Origin: Armatimonadota bacterium
Lineage (GTDB): Bacteria; Armatimonadota; Fimbriimonadia; Fimbriimonadales; Fimbriimonadaceae
Assembly: GCA_025360125.1 (NCBI GenBank)
Contig: JANYCU010000021.1
Span: 163,271 to 227,270, forward strand
DNA length: 64,000 nucleotides
Reading direction: 5' to 3'
The position numbers and the translations under genes are program-made. Below are positions 8,242-17,382 of the stretch, in pieces. The notes beneath the pieces were generated by a model. That model saw nothing but the letters and a program-made list of their open reading frames with translations, was not told where the DNA came from and made no database searches. The first letter of the stretch is position 1, and every line of letters starts with the position of its first letter.

Positions 8242-8398
8242 AAATCTGGTACACGAATTCTAAAACTACGTGTCCATTTACCTATATCTATTCGGGAATC
8301 ATCCATAATTACCTGTTGGGGCCACCCCCATTGATCGCTCTCTGGCGTATACATAAACAGAGAAGCATTCAAATGATTGGCCATGGTTCGGAGGATTA

Positions 8399-9148
8399 TT
8401 GAGCTCCAAAATACTCATCGTTGACGACGAAGCAACAATTTTAAAAATGATGGAATTGGTTCTTGCCAATGCAGGATATTCCGTCACAACTGCCCAAAGC
8501 GGTCCAGAAGCCCTCCAAATTTACGGCAATGGCGCGGGCTTTGACCTCGTCATAACCGATTACAAGATGCCGGAGATGAATGGTATTGAGCTTGAGGGCG
8601 AGATACTTCGACGCGATCCATCAGCCAAAGTTCTGTTGGTTTCAGGCTACGGCGGAATAGATACCGCCCTTGAGGGTCTCAATAAGGGTGCGATGGACTT
8701 TCTCAGAAAGCCTTTTGGTCCCGAAGTTCTTCGCGATGCCGTTCGATCGGTTCTCGAACGAGATAAGCAGCAATCGCCCGTCACTGCAGTCTGCCGAGAG
8801 TTCAGCCGACAGAGCATCAACGGCACGTCGTTTGAGTTGAAGGACAAGCACTTTGACGAACAATTTGGCGACCTAACATGCGACTTTGAAATCACAACTC
8901 AAGCAGGCGTTCAGCCGCTAACCGTCGTGATGCCCGCCTTTATTCAAGAACTTATCAAAGCATACATCGATAGTGAGGAGGTTCCTTGCGGTGACCGATT
9001 CTTCGAGGCGATTTGCGAGGAAACGGTATCTTCTGAACTGAAGGAAAATCGAGGAGTGCCCCACGACGGAACAATCGTGATTGACGATTTAACGAAAGAT
9101 GTTCAGAATTGGATTGACTCAATGGTAAGTGTAGCGGTGGCAACTTAA
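8399..9148 (+). CDS. Response regulator: CheY-like receiver with an unknown C-terminal domain
   Basis: The receiver domain (residues 1-125) has the acidic pair in LIVDDE, the phospho-acceptor in LVITDYKMPEMNG, the Ser in LVSGYGG and the Lys in LRKPFG, so phosphorylation chemistry looks intact. The remaining 120 residues show no helix-turn-helix, GGDEF or kinase motif. They may be a protein-interaction domain. The start is TTG at 8399, supported by GGAGG four bases upstream and by the family-typical N-terminus SSKILIVDDE. It ends one base before the KdpD-like gene, so the two are co-transcribed. Confidence 0.85.
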   Translation: MSSKILIVDDEATILKMMELVLANAGYSVTTAQSGPEALQIYGNGAGFDLVITDYKMPEMNGIELEGEILRRDPSAKVLLVSGYGGIDTALEGLNKGAMDFLRKPFGPEVLRDAVRSVLERDKQQSPVTAVCREFSRQSINGTSFELKDKHFDEQFGDLTCDFEITTQAGVQPLTVVMPAFIQELIKAYIDSEEVPCGDRFFEAICEETVSSELKENRGVPHDGTIVIDDLTKDVQNWIDSMVSVAVAT

Positions 9149-9149
9149 T

Positions 9150-10226
9150 ATGCCTGGAAAAATTAAAATCTTTTTGGGCTATGCCCCTGGTGTTGGCAAA
9201 GCAAAAGTCATGGTCGAGGAAGCCCGACGTCGCAAGCTTCGTGGTGAAGATTGCGTCTTAGCCATCCTTTCCGAAGGCGACCGCCTCATCGTCAATGCTG
9301 ACCTAAGTTCGGGCCTAGATTTCGTTCAACCCCTAACCTTTGAGTACGGCGGAACAACTGGACGAGAAATCAACATTCCCGCAATTCTCGAGAGACATCC
9401 ACATACGGTTTTGATCGATAACCTCGGCCATGTCAATGTTCCCGGTTCGTCGCATGCCTTTCGATGGCAAGACGCCGAGGAAATACTTCAAAACGGCATT
9501 AATGTCATCGCTACAATGAACGTAGAGAGCTTGGAAAGCCTTAAAGACGATATCTTTGAGATTACAAGCAAGGAAGTGACCGATACAGTTCCTGATCGAC
9601 TTTTCCATCAAGCCGAAGAAGTAGAGTTGGTTGACCTAACTCCCCAAGCACTTCGAAACCGAATTAAGCGCGGTGAAATTATTGTTGCGGACAAGATTGA
9701 GGCTGGCCTTACTGGCTACTACAGTGAAGCCGTGCTCAATGCTCTCCGTGAAATTGCGATGCGCGAAGTCGCACACCGAGTCGATGAAGACCTCATTGCC
9801 TGGAGAAAACAACAACGAATAGCCCGCCCTTGGCAGGCGACTGATCGCATTTTGATTTGTATCTCACCAACTAGATCGTCTCTCCGGCTAATTCGTCGAG
9901 GATGGCGAATTGCCCAGAAAATGCAAGGTGAAGCCAAAGCGGTTTATGTTGAAGAGCAGAAACTGCCTGAGAGTTCCCAGCGAATCCTCCAAGACGACTT
10001 TAAGCTTTGCGAGCGACTCGGAATTCCAACCTCAACCCTAACTGGCGAACCTGCTGACGCAATCATCAAGTACGTGCAGGACAATAACGTGACCCAGATC
10101 ATCATCGGCCACAGCGACCGAACCAAGATTCAAGAATTCATCAAAGGTTCTTTGATGTTAGACCTGGCCAAGCAGTTAAAGACGGTCGATATTCTCGTCG
10201 TGGCCACCGAACAGCCTCGCCATTGA
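9150..10226 (+). CDS. Stand-alone KdpD N-terminal-like protein with USP domain and altered P-loop
   Basis: The first 220 residues match the KdpD sensor domain: GYAPGVGKA near residue 10, a RWQDAEEIL block, and VPDRLFHQAEEVELVDL. A universal-stress-protein-like domain (residues about 228-355, IIIGHSDRTKIQEF) follows. The kinase and four-helix membrane parts of KdpD are absent. The Walker A Thr is Ala (GKA for GKT), and the usual DELAHTN becomes DNLGHVN, losing the acidic residue after D. ATP hydrolysis may be lost. With the upstream response regulator it looks like a soluble input or partner protein rather than a potassium sensor kinase. Confidence 0.85.
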   Translation: MPGKIKIFLGYAPGVGKAKVMVEEARRRKLRGEDCVLAILSEGDRLIVNADLSSGLDFVQPLTFEYGGTTGREINIPAILERHPHTVLIDNLGHVNVPGSSHAFRWQDAEEILQNGINVIATMNVESLESLKDDIFEITSKEVTDTVPDRLFHQAEEVELVDLTPQALRNRIKRGEIIVADKIEAGLTGYYSEAVLNALREIAMREVAHRVDEDLIAWRKQQRIARPWQATDRILICISPTRSSLRLIRRGWRIAQKMQGEAKAVYVEEQKLPESSQRILQDDFKLCERLGIPTSTLTGEPADAIIKYVQDNNVTQIIIGHSDRTKIQEFIKGSLMLDLAKQLKTVDILVVATEQPRH

Positions 10227-10235
10227 TAACTCCGC

Positions 10236-10559
10236 TTACCGCTGCCAACCTGGCAGTGGAGCGAAGTTTTCGATGTGCTGGTGGGGGAAGATGTCGATTC
10301 CGAACGCAGACTTGACGTTGTAAGCCCAGAATCCGGCGATCAACGTGAACGAAAGCGCGAACGCCAATGCATGGGCTTTATCGCTTCGGCTCTTTGAGCA
10401 AATCTGAAAATTGTAAACCACTAACGAAACGCGCTCGACCAGCGAGTAAGGCTTCGTAACCTTGGTCGCAACCACGTCCGTTTTGGGAACAACAATATAG
10501 ATAACTTCAGGTGACTGTTGCTCTTCAATGGGGAGGTGATGGATCGGCAGTGCGCTCAT
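10236..10559 (-). CDS. Small single-TM hypothetical protein (107 aa)
   Basis: A 107-residue protein with a soluble N-terminal half and one hydrophobic helix near residues 64-82 (ALAFALSFTLIAGFWAY), ending in a short tail with HQHIENF. The start ATG at 10559 has GGACCTCAATGT-type sequence upstream. No family is recognised. It converges on the KdpD-like gene with a 9-base gap and lies downstream of the NHL gene, separated from it by a bidirectional terminator. Confidence 0.6.
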   Translation of the reverse strand: MSALPIHHLPIEEQQSPEVIYIVVPKTDVVATKVTKPYSLVERVSLVVYNFQICSKSRSDKAHALAFALSFTLIAGFWAYNVKSAFGIDIFPHQHIENFAPLPGWQR

Positions 10560-10637
10560 TACATTGAGGTCCTTCCCGAATCACTCCGAATCAAAACCAG
10601 TAGTTTTCTCGGTAATGATTGAATTCACCCACAAAAA

Positions 10638-10665
10638 TGCCCCCTCTCCAAACGGATCGGGGGCA
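10638..10665. terminator. Bidirectional Rho-independent terminator
   Basis: TGCCCCC and GGGGGCA form a seven-pair stem with T-runs on both sides (TTTTTT on the plus strand, TTTTT on the minus strand). It lies eight bases beyond the stop of the NHL gene and would end the GH2-NHL transcript. Confidence 0.8.
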
Positions 10666-10673
10666 ATTGTTTT

Positions 10674-11693
10674 TTATACTCTTCGAAGGAGAGTGACTCG
10701 ACCTTGTGGTACCCACTCAACCACGAGAATGTCCCGCTTGTTGATCCAGGCGGCACCGTGCGGATGCACAAAGTGTCCAGCAACAAACTTTTCTCGTGGC
10801 TGACCTCGCAGGTCGCCATCGCCCTTACCATCACCTAATTGGGCAATGGCCTCATTTTTTCCGTCGAGAATCGTAACTCGGCTGGCAAGGTCAGGAATCA
10901 GCATCAATTCGTGGTTGAAATGGATGTGGCAAGGCTGTCGGACAGGATCTTTCACGAAACTGAGGTGCTTACCTTCCATATCGAAATACTGAAGTCGGTT
11001 ATTTCCTCGGTCAGCAACCAACAGTCGATTGTTCCCTTTTACTCGGTCATCGACCCAAAGGCCGTGGGGACATGAGACCTGACCTGCTTCCGAACCTGGC
11101 CCGATAATCGTCTTCACGTACTTACCGTCCTTCGTGTAGCGGTGAATATAGCTTGAGCCGTAGCCGTCGCCAACAAAGAAGTCATCGCTGCCCGGAATAA
11201 ACGCCACGTTGGTCGGATTCCAACCGTCATTGCCCTTATACTTGCCGGATTCAGTCGGGGCGGAAAATTCCCACACAATTCGACCATTTAAGTCAGACTT
11301 CGCTACCAACCGTCGATTGACGTCGCAAATATAAAGAAACTCTTCCGATCCTTCTTTCCGAAGGTCAAGACCGTGACCGCCACCCGCAAACTCAGAGCCG
11401 AACGACTTAATAAACTTTCCTTTCTGATCGTAGACTACAATAGCATCGCGGCTGACGCTTCCGCTACCAACCGTATGAGCAATGTAAATGTGACCTTGAG
11501 CGTCAGTCGTGACCCCATGGGTATCTCCCCACTTCAAATTCATCGGTGGTTGAATCCAATCATGAATGATCTCGTAGGTATGTTCACCTTGACCTGTGAT
11601 CATTAATTTCTTTGGATTATTTTGGCCTTTGACAACGCTAGCAAGCGCCAATGAAGATGCTCCAACGAGTACATCTCTTCGGGAGAGTTCCAT
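10674..11693 (-). CDS. Tat-exported NHL-repeat beta-propeller protein (peptidylglycine lyase-like)
   Basis: A Tat signal (MELSRRDVLVGASSLALASVV) precedes a six-bladed NHL propeller. Repeats such as HGVTTDAQGHIYI, HGLWVDDRVKGNNRLLVADRGNNRLQYFD and HPHGAAWINKRDILV each carry the His/Gly-hydrophobic-D pattern. The fold and length (339 aa) match proteins annotated as peptidyl-alpha-hydroxyglycine alpha-amidating lyase-like, but lyase activity is not shown by the sequence. I start at the ATG at 11693 because it places the RR motif next to Met. The track start is 11 codons upstream. It lies 39 bases after the GH2 gene, likely in one operon. Confidence 0.8.
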   Translation of the reverse strand: MELSRRDVLVGASSLALASVVKGQNNPKKLMITGQGEHTYEIIHDWIQPPMNLKWGDTHGVTTDAQGHIYIAHTVGSGSVSRDAIVVYDQKGKFIKSFGSEFAGGGHGLDLRKEGSEEFLYICDVNRRLVAKSDLNGRIVWEFSAPTESGKYKGNDGWNPTNVAFIPGSDDFFVGDGYGSSYIHRYTKDGKYVKTIIGPGSEAGQVSCPHGLWVDDRVKGNNRLLVADRGNNRLQYFDMEGKHLSFVKDPVRQPCHIHFNHELMLIPDLASRVTILDGKNEAIAQLGDGKGDGDLRGQPREKFVAGHFVHPHGAAWINKRDILVVEWVPQGRVTLLRRV

Positions 11694-11732
11694 CGTTAGA
11701 GTATCTTCTATTTTCGGTAAAAACACAAGGGC

Positions 11733-14519
11733 TTACAACGCATCAAAAACAGTTGTTGAAGCATTCCCGCCCCACTTCGCTTTAAACGTGATTTTTCCTA
11801 TCCCAGTGTGTTGAATTATAACTTGGGCCCGACCGTTGAAAAGGCTTCGGCTCCAAGCCGCAGGCATCGTCATTCCGCTCAACGATGCGCCCTTGCTGAA
11901 TCCACCCGCACCGTCGCCGTTATGGATGAAGATCACAATCGTATTCTCGCCGTTATGAAGCAAACCCTGCACTTTCAACTGATACGTGTCGTTCCAGTTC
12001 GAGGTCTTTCGGATGAGTTTTCCGTTAATGTAAATCTCACCATCGTCATCAATCGCCCCAAGATCCAAATATTGCCACTTACTGACATCAGAGACATTGA
12101 ATTTGCGACGCACAACCGCATCAGAATTTGATGGCACGTTTTGATTCTCGTTGACGTCCACGCTTTGCCATTTTGAATCGTCAAAGTCCGCGCGCACCAT
12201 TGCCTCGGTCCCCTTTACTCTTCGGAACTTCCAGTTTGTAGAAAGGTCCTCGGAAAAGGTCTTGGCGGTAAATGTATCAGGTTCGAGACAGGTTGGATTG
12301 CCGTTTCCGACGCCAATGATCTTGCCTGGGCCCTCAATTTCAAATTCGAGCATGTCGTTGGCAGTTGGAACTACGTTTCCTGCGGTATCTTGACCCACGA
12401 TGTTCAGTACCGTGAGGTCTTTGCTGTCGCCCATGATGCCCTGATGATCGGGTTCTAGTCGCACAGACGACATTTCGCCAGTAGTCGCTACCGTATCCTT
12501 CAGCATGACCTTGCCGCCTTTGAAACCGACGGCTTCAAGCTTTCCGGGCTTGTAGTTAACTTTCCATTCCAAGTGCCCCGTATACGGCATTTTCTGCCGG
12601 CCTAGGCTCTTGCCATTGAGGCTCAACTCGACTTCATCGGCGTTGCTGTAAACCCAAACGTTCTTCTCCTTGCCCTCGTCGCCCTTCCAATTCCAGTGCG
12701 GCATGATATGTACGACCGGTAGGTTGCTCCACCACGACTGGTAGTAGTAGTAAATGTCCTTTGGAAATCCGCACATGTCCATGATTCCGAAGTGGCTATT
12801 GATGGTCGGCCAAACCGTTGGAGTGGGCTCACCCCGATAGTCAAATCCCGTCCAAACAAAACCACCGATGAACCATTCTCTTGCGGCGGCGTATGACCAC
12901 CATTCTTCAGCTCCAGAGCCCCATCCGACGGTTCTTCGATCCCATGAAGAGACTCGACCATTCTTGTAGTCATCAACGTAGATTCCGCGAGTCGTCGTCG
13001 TGCTGGCAACCTCGCTGCCATGAACGGGCTGCAAAGGATGATCCTTATGATATTGGTCTGCTTGAGGAAGGCCATAATTGAAGCCTCGAATATCGACCAC
13101 CGAATTAATTCCGTGGAATTCTCCTCCGTTGTTTCCCGCATATGTCGTGACCCGCGTTGGGTCGAGGCGATGAGCGAGTTCGACGGCCGATTTGCCCATT
13201 CGCGCTCCTTCATCCGAACCGTTGTACATAAATTCTTCGTTGCCAATGCTCCAGAAGAGGACCGATGGGTGATTTCGATCTCGTCGGATCAACCGAGTCA
13301 ACTGGTCGCGAGCCGTTTCCGAGTCACCAAAGGCTCTTGTTTCATCCAGAACAAGCATTCCCATCTTGTCGCAAGCCTCAAGAAGCTCGGGTGTCGGCGG
13401 GTTATGGCTCGTTCGATACGCATTGCAACCCATTTGTTTGAGCTGCTGGATGCGCCAATACGTCAACTTGTCTGGTAGCGCGCTGCCGACTCCCGCCGCG
13501 TCCTGGTGGTTGCAGGTTCCTTGAATCTTGGTGTACTTGCCATTGATGGTGAGGCCCTTGTTTGGGTCCCACACGACGGTCTTGAATCCAATATGCGTTT
13601 TGTATTGGTCGACCATCTTATCGCCCTCATAAAGGTCGATTTTGGCGTCTACAAGGTTCGGTGTTTCAACTGACCAAAGTGGCACTTTGGAAATTTGCGC
13701 TTTGAGTCCAACCGTGGCAGTTGCACCTGGCGCAATCGTGACATCTTTGCCAATAGACACACTCATGTTAGTCCGACCGCCACCAATTGACATGATCGGG
13801 TGGACCGTTCGCGGCGTGCTGCCATCGTTTCGGATCTCAATCTGCGAATCCACAACGCCGTCGCTCTTGCTAAGCTTTGGCATCAAGAACTGGCCATCTT
13901 TTACCAGGCTCACCGGATTGTTGATGTTCAGCCAAGTGTGGCGGTATATTCCGGCTCCTTCGTAAAACCAACCTTCGAACTCCGTGGCGTCAACTCGAAC
14001 CGTGACGACGTTCTTCCCGCCGTACTTCAGGATATTCGTAAGGTCAACCGCGAATCCCATGTATCCCGTTTCGTTGCGCTTAATGATGTTTCCGTTGCAC
14101 CAGACCTGAGCGTTTCGGAATATTCCGTCAAATTGCAACGATATCCGCTTCCCGAGGAGTTCATTGCCAATATCGAATGTCTTCCGGTACCAACCAATCG
14201 AATTCTCTGGATAAGCCCGGCCAATGGCTTTAAACCCGTGGCTCATGTCCGCGTTCTTGTCGAATGGCAACTCAGTTACCCAGTCGTGCGGGAGGTCGAT
14301 CAGCCTCCATTTGCTGTCGCCGAATCGAGTGCTAACTGGACCTTCGCCATCCCCAGCTTTGGCCAAATGTCCTCCGCCTGCTCCGTAGCCAAAGTCCTTC
14401 GTTGACGATGCCGCACTACCGAGGCTGAATCGCCAATTTGAGTCAAAACTGCTAGTTTGGAAATTTGGAGCGCTGGTTTGGTGGATCGCAGATGCTACAA
14501 GCAAAGAGAAAAGAAACAC
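11733..14519 (-). CDS. Secreted GH2 glycosidase (beta-galactosidase type)
   Basis: Hydrolyses beta-linked sugars outside the cytoplasm. An N-terminal hydrophobic segment serves as a signal peptide. A sugar-binding jelly roll (to about 200), an immunoglobulin-like domain and a TIM barrel with NHQDAAGVG and AYRTSHNPPTPELLEACDKMG follow. The acid/base Glu is in SIGNEE (about residue 428) and the likely nucleophile Glu in HGSEVAST (about 503). After the barrel come further beta domains and, near the C-terminus, a second jelly-roll-like stretch (WKFRRVKGTEA...). The 928-aa length is in range for GH2 enzymes with extra C-terminal domains. The start is a GTG without an obvious ribosome site. Substrate is not predictable in detail. 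Confidence 0.88.
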   Translation of the reverse strand: MFLFSLLVASAIHQTSAPNFQTSSFDSNWRFSLGSAASSTKDFGYGAGGGHLAKAGDGEGPVSTRFGDSKWRLIDLPHDWVTELPFDKNADMSHGFKAIGRAYPENSIGWYRKTFDIGNELLGKRISLQFDGIFRNAQVWCNGNIIKRNETGYMGFAVDLTNILKYGGKNVVTVRVDATEFEGWFYEGAGIYRHTWLNINNPVSLVKDGQFLMPKLSKSDGVVDSQIEIRNDGSTPRTVHPIMSIGGGRTNMSVSIGKDVTIAPGATATVGLKAQISKVPLWSVETPNLVDAKIDLYEGDKMVDQYKTHIGFKTVVWDPNKGLTINGKYTKIQGTCNHQDAAGVGSALPDKLTYWRIQQLKQMGCNAYRTSHNPPTPELLEACDKMGMLVLDETRAFGDSETARDQLTRLIRRDRNHPSVLFWSIGNEEFMYNGSDEGARMGKSAVELAHRLDPTRVTTYAGNNGGEFHGINSVVDIRGFNYGLPQADQYHKDHPLQPVHGSEVASTTTTRGIYVDDYKNGRVSSWDRRTVGWGSGAEEWWSYAAAREWFIGGFVWTGFDYRGEPTPTVWPTINSHFGIMDMCGFPKDIYYYYQSWWSNLPVVHIMPHWNWKGDEGKEKNVWVYSNADEVELSLNGKSLGRQKMPYTGHLEWKVNYKPGKLEAVGFKGGKVMLKDTVATTGEMSSVRLEPDHQGIMGDSKDLTVLNIVGQDTAGNVVPTANDMLEFEIEGPGKIIGVGNGNPTCLEPDTFTAKTFSEDLSTNWKFRRVKGTEAMVRADFDDSKWQSVDVNENQNVPSNSDAVVRRKFNVSDVSKWQYLDLGAIDDDGEIYINGKLIRKTSNWNDTYQLKVQGLLHNGENTIVIFIHNGDGAGGFSKGASLSGMTMPAAWSRSLFNGRAQVIIQHTGIGKITFKAKWGGNASTTVFDAL

Positions 14520-14538
14520 GAGGAAAGCATATCTAAAA

Positions 14539-14562
14539 AAAGACCAGCCTACGCTGGTCTTT
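14539..14562 (-). terminator. Rho-independent terminator of the LEA-like gene
   Basis: AAAGACCAGC and GCTGGTCTTT form a perfect ten-pair stem around loop CTAC. On the minus strand it is followed by a T-rich run. It lies 20 bases after the stop of the small helical protein gene and separates it from the GH2 gene. Confidence 0.85.
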
Positions 14563-14582
14563 GATCGTTTCTTGGAACTTTG

Positions 14583-14879
14583 TTAGTCTTTCTTTTCGAT
14601 CGGAGTGTCGCCAATTTTGCCATCTCGATTGAGATCAATTCCGGTGAGAGTCTCAGCTTTGTCCTTCAACTTATCGAGGAAGCTTCCTTCCTTTGTCGCT
14701 TCACCAGCGACTTCTTTGATTTTGTCAACTGCATGGCCTCCAACTTCTTTGGCCTTTTCGCCTGCTTCTTTTGCCTTTTCAAGTGCGCCATGACCGAGGT
14801 CCTTTGCAGTATCTGCAACATGTCCAGCAACGTCTTTTCCTTTCTCCAATGCCTCAGCGGCGGTGTCTTTAATATCCAT
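14583..14879 (-). CDS. LEA-like amphipathic helical protein with a C-terminal EF-hand-like loop
   Basis: A 98-residue, Lys/Ala/Glu-rich protein whose first 75 residues are near-repeats of the type KAKEAGEKAKEVGGHAVDKIKE, as in group 3 LEA and CsbD/YtxH-like stress proteins that form amphipathic helices on drying or at membranes. Residues about 82-92 read DLNRDGKIGD, an EF-hand or dockerin-like calcium loop. No signal peptide is seen, so it is cytoplasmic. The ATG at 14879 is chosen over a TTG one codon upstream. It is monocistronic with its own terminator. A desiccation or osmotic stress role is inference. Confidence 0.7.
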   Translation of the reverse strand: MDIKDTAAEALEKGKDVAGHVADTAKDLGHGALEKAKEAGEKAKEVGGHAVDKIKEVAGEATKEGSFLDKLKDKAETLTGIDLNRDGKIGDTPIEKKD

Positions 14880-14933
14880 CAATCAATTCCTATGCAATCA
14901 GTTTGAGATTCCAAACTGAAGAACAATTCTATC

Positions 14934-15905
14934 TTACGTCGTACTCTTGCGTACCGTTGTGCCTTTCTTTCGAAAGACGGTGTCAGCCAAGACGCCAATG
15001 AAAATAACCACACCCATGACCGCATACTCAAGCGAAGATGGAATCTGGAGCAGCGTGACCAAATTTCGGATAACAAGCAGCAAAGTGATGCCCAGCACAA
15101 CCCCAATGACGGACCCTTCGCCACCGCGGAGCGAACACCCGCCAAGGACCGCAGCCGCAATGGCGTATAGCTCGAAGAAGTTACCATGGGTCGACGGTGA
15201 AATGGAATTGGTATAAAAGGCAAACAAGATCGCAGAGATCGCTGTCATTACGCCACAAACAACGTAAGCCAGCGTAATGACTTTTCGAGAATTGATTCCA
15301 GCGTACCGGGCCGACTCTTCGTTATATCCAGATGCGAAAAGGTATCGACCATAGGTGCTCTTATGGAGGACTAAGAAGAAGATCACACTCATCACGACCA
15401 ACAGAATGAGGGGATTCGGAATCGAAAAGAAGCTATTTCCCGTAGCCAGAGCCTTGACTCCTGAGATTCCGTTGGAGTCACCAAATCCTTTCGTCTCGTC
15501 GTTGCTGACAAAGCGCGCAAGGCCACGATAAAGTAGGAGCCCACACAAAGTCACCACAAATGGCTGCATTTTTAGTCGGGTGACAAGAAGTCCATTGGCA
15601 AGTCCAAGTAATCCACCCATCGCCACGACGATCAACATCGACAGCCCTGGTCCCATATGCTTATCGACCATAAAGATTGACAGGAGTACTCCAAGAAGCG
15701 CAATAACCGATCCAACCGAAAGGTCGATACCACCCGTGATGATGACAAACGACATTCCCAAACTCATGATTCCGTAGATTCCAATCAATCGGCTTGTGTT
15801 GATCAGGTTTTCGGGAGACAAGACGGTTCGGTTTCTGATGAAGCTGAAAGTCAGCAGGATCAAAATAATGACAAATATTCCCAGCTCTTTTCCTCGTTGC
15901 TTCAT
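14934..15905 (-). CDS. Sugar ABC transporter permease (RbsC type)
   Basis: Inner-membrane permease of a carbohydrate uptake (CUT2) transporter. A 323-aa, strongly hydrophobic protein with about eight to ten membrane helices. The family signature GGIDLSVGSVIALLGV is near residue 60 and the coupling segment ESARYAGINSRKV is in the second half. Late GGCSLRGGEGSVIG is also typical. It starts one base after the rbsA-like stop, and is the last gene of a binding protein-ATPase-permease operon. The substrate is a monosaccharide, but which one cannot be read from sequence. Confidence 0.9.
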   Translation of the reverse strand: MKQRGKELGIFVIILILLTFSFIRNRTVLSPENLINTSRLIGIYGIMSLGMSFVIITGGIDLSVGSVIALLGVLLSIFMVDKHMGPGLSMLIVVAMGGLLGLANGLLVTRLKMQPFVVTLCGLLLYRGLARFVSNDETKGFGDSNGISGVKALATGNSFFSIPNPLILLVVMSVIFFLVLHKSTYGRYLFASGYNEESARYAGINSRKVITLAYVVCGVMTAISAILFAFYTNSISPSTHGNFFELYAIAAAVLGGCSLRGGEGSVIGVVLGITLLLVIRNLVTLLQIPSSLEYAVMGVVIFIGVLADTVFRKKGTTVRKSTT

Positions 15906-15906
15906 T

Positions 15907-17382
15907 TCAATGTCCTCCTGTTGCGAGCTTCATGATTGCTTCTTCGCTCACTTGTTTGCGCTCCAAGATTCCGGTCAGTTTCCCTTCGTGCATGACCGCG
16001 ACTCGGTCGCTAACGTTGATGACTTCTTCCATGTCGCTGCTAATCATCCATATCGCCGTTCCTGTCGAGGCTATCTCGCGAAGTTGAGCATAAATTTCAG
16101 CCTTCGATCCAACATCAATTCCTCGTGTCGGCTCATCGACAATCAAAACCTTTGGTTTCATCGCTAGCCAGCGGCCCAGAACAACCTTCTGTTGGTTACC
16201 GCCTGACAGAGTTGAAATCTTGGTATTGAGGTTGGCCGTCTTGACGTTCATTTCCGCGACCGACTCCTTGGCGTAGGCTTCTTCGCGCTTAAAATTGATA
16301 AGACCAAAGTTGGTCAGAGCCTTGAGCTTGGGCAACGACGTGTTCTCTTTGACTGACATCTCGACGGTCAGGCCACATCCTCTTCGATCTTCGGGGGCCA
16401 AAAAGACCCCAGCAAAAATTGCATCTTGAGGCGACTTGATTCGTATTGCCTTACCGCCCACTTTAATCTGTCCTCGGTAGGCGTCAATGCCGTAAACCGC
16501 GCGAACAAGCTCCGATCTTCCCGCACCGACCAACCCGGCCATCCCAAGAATTTCTCCTTGACGAACCTCTAAATTGACGACTTCATCCGGATATCGAGCT
16601 GACCGAAAGTCAGAAAGTTCTAGAACGACTTCGCCTCCAACAGCATCAGACCGTTCTTCGCGTTTAATATCCCGCCCGATCATCATTTTGACCATCGCAT
16701 CCTTGGAGATTTCTGACCGCGAAAGCTTTCCAGCATTCCGTCCATCACGGAGACCAACCACCCGATCCGCAATTTGCTGAACCTCGTCGAGTCGGTGAGT
16801 GATGTAAAGTATCGCCACTCCGTGCGACCTCAGTTCCTGAACTAATCGAAGCAAGTTATTGGTCTCTTCGATGGTCAAGCTACTCGTCGGTTCATCTAAG
16901 ATCAAAACTTTAACTTCGAGAGACAAGGCGCGAGCAATTTCAACCAATTGCTTCTCAGCGATCGAAAGCCTTACAAGTTGGGTTTCTGGAGAGACATTGA
17001 GACCAACCCGCTCGAGAATCTTTTTGCTTTCGTCATTGAGCTTTTTCTGATCGACAAAAGGACCCTTGCGATACTCCCTACCGAGAAAGATGTTGGATGC
17101 AATATCGAGATTGTCCAGGCCGCTCAATTCTTGGTAAATAATTCTAATACCGTGATCGAGGGCATCACTCGGAGATTTAACCTGGAGCGTCTTTCCTTCA
17201 AAGGCCATCGAACCAGCGTCAGCCCGATGGACACCGCTCAGGATCTTCATCAACGTCGATTTTCCGGCACCGTTCTCACCGATAATAGCAACGACCTCGC
17301 CAGCGGCGAGGTCGAGATCGACATTTTCCAAGGCAATTACGCCCGGAAAGTGTTTGGTAATGCCAGACAGTTGAAGTAACAC
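15907..17382 (-). CDS. Sugar ABC transporter duplicated ATPase (RbsA type)
   Basis: Energises the CUT2 importer. Two ABC domains in 491 residues. The first has Walker A GENGAGKST, signature LSIAEKQLVEIARAL and Walker B VLILDEPTSSL. The second has the shortened GLVGAGRSEL P-loop, LSGGNQQKVVLGRWL and VLIVDEPTRGID. The altered second P-loop is the family norm. The start is GTG at 17382, overlapping the preceding TAG stop (TAGTG), so translation is coupled to the binding protein gene. Confidence 0.92.
   Translation of the reverse strand: MLLQLSGITKHFPGVIALENVDLDLAAGEVVAIIGENGAGKSTLMKILSGVHRADAGSMAFEGKTLQVKSPSDALDHGIRIIYQELSGLDNLDIASNIFLGREYRKGPFVDQKKLNDESKKILERVGLNVSPETQLVRLSIAEKQLVEIARALSLEVKVLILDEPTSSLTIEETNNLLRLVQELRSHGVAILYITHRLDEVQQIADRVVGLRDGRNAGKLSRSEISKDAMVKMMIGRDIKREERSDAVGGEVVLELSDFRSARYPDEVVNLEVRQGEILGMAGLVGAGRSELVRAVYGIDAYRGQIKVGGKAIRIKSPQDAIFAGVFLAPEDRRGCGLTVEMSVKENTSLPKLKALTNFGLINFKREEAYAKESVAEMNVKTANLNTKISTLSGGNQQKVVLGRWLAMKPKVLIVDEPTRGIDVGSKAEIYAQLREIASTGTAIWMISSDMEEVINVSDRVAVMHEGKLTGILERKQVSEEAIMKLATGGH

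Noticed and set aside
12623-13246. 207-codon ORF inside the GH2 gene
   Set aside because: Same strand, other frame, low-complexity Arg/Thr/Ser-rich product, no ribosome site; the GH2 catalytic residues lie in the real frame.
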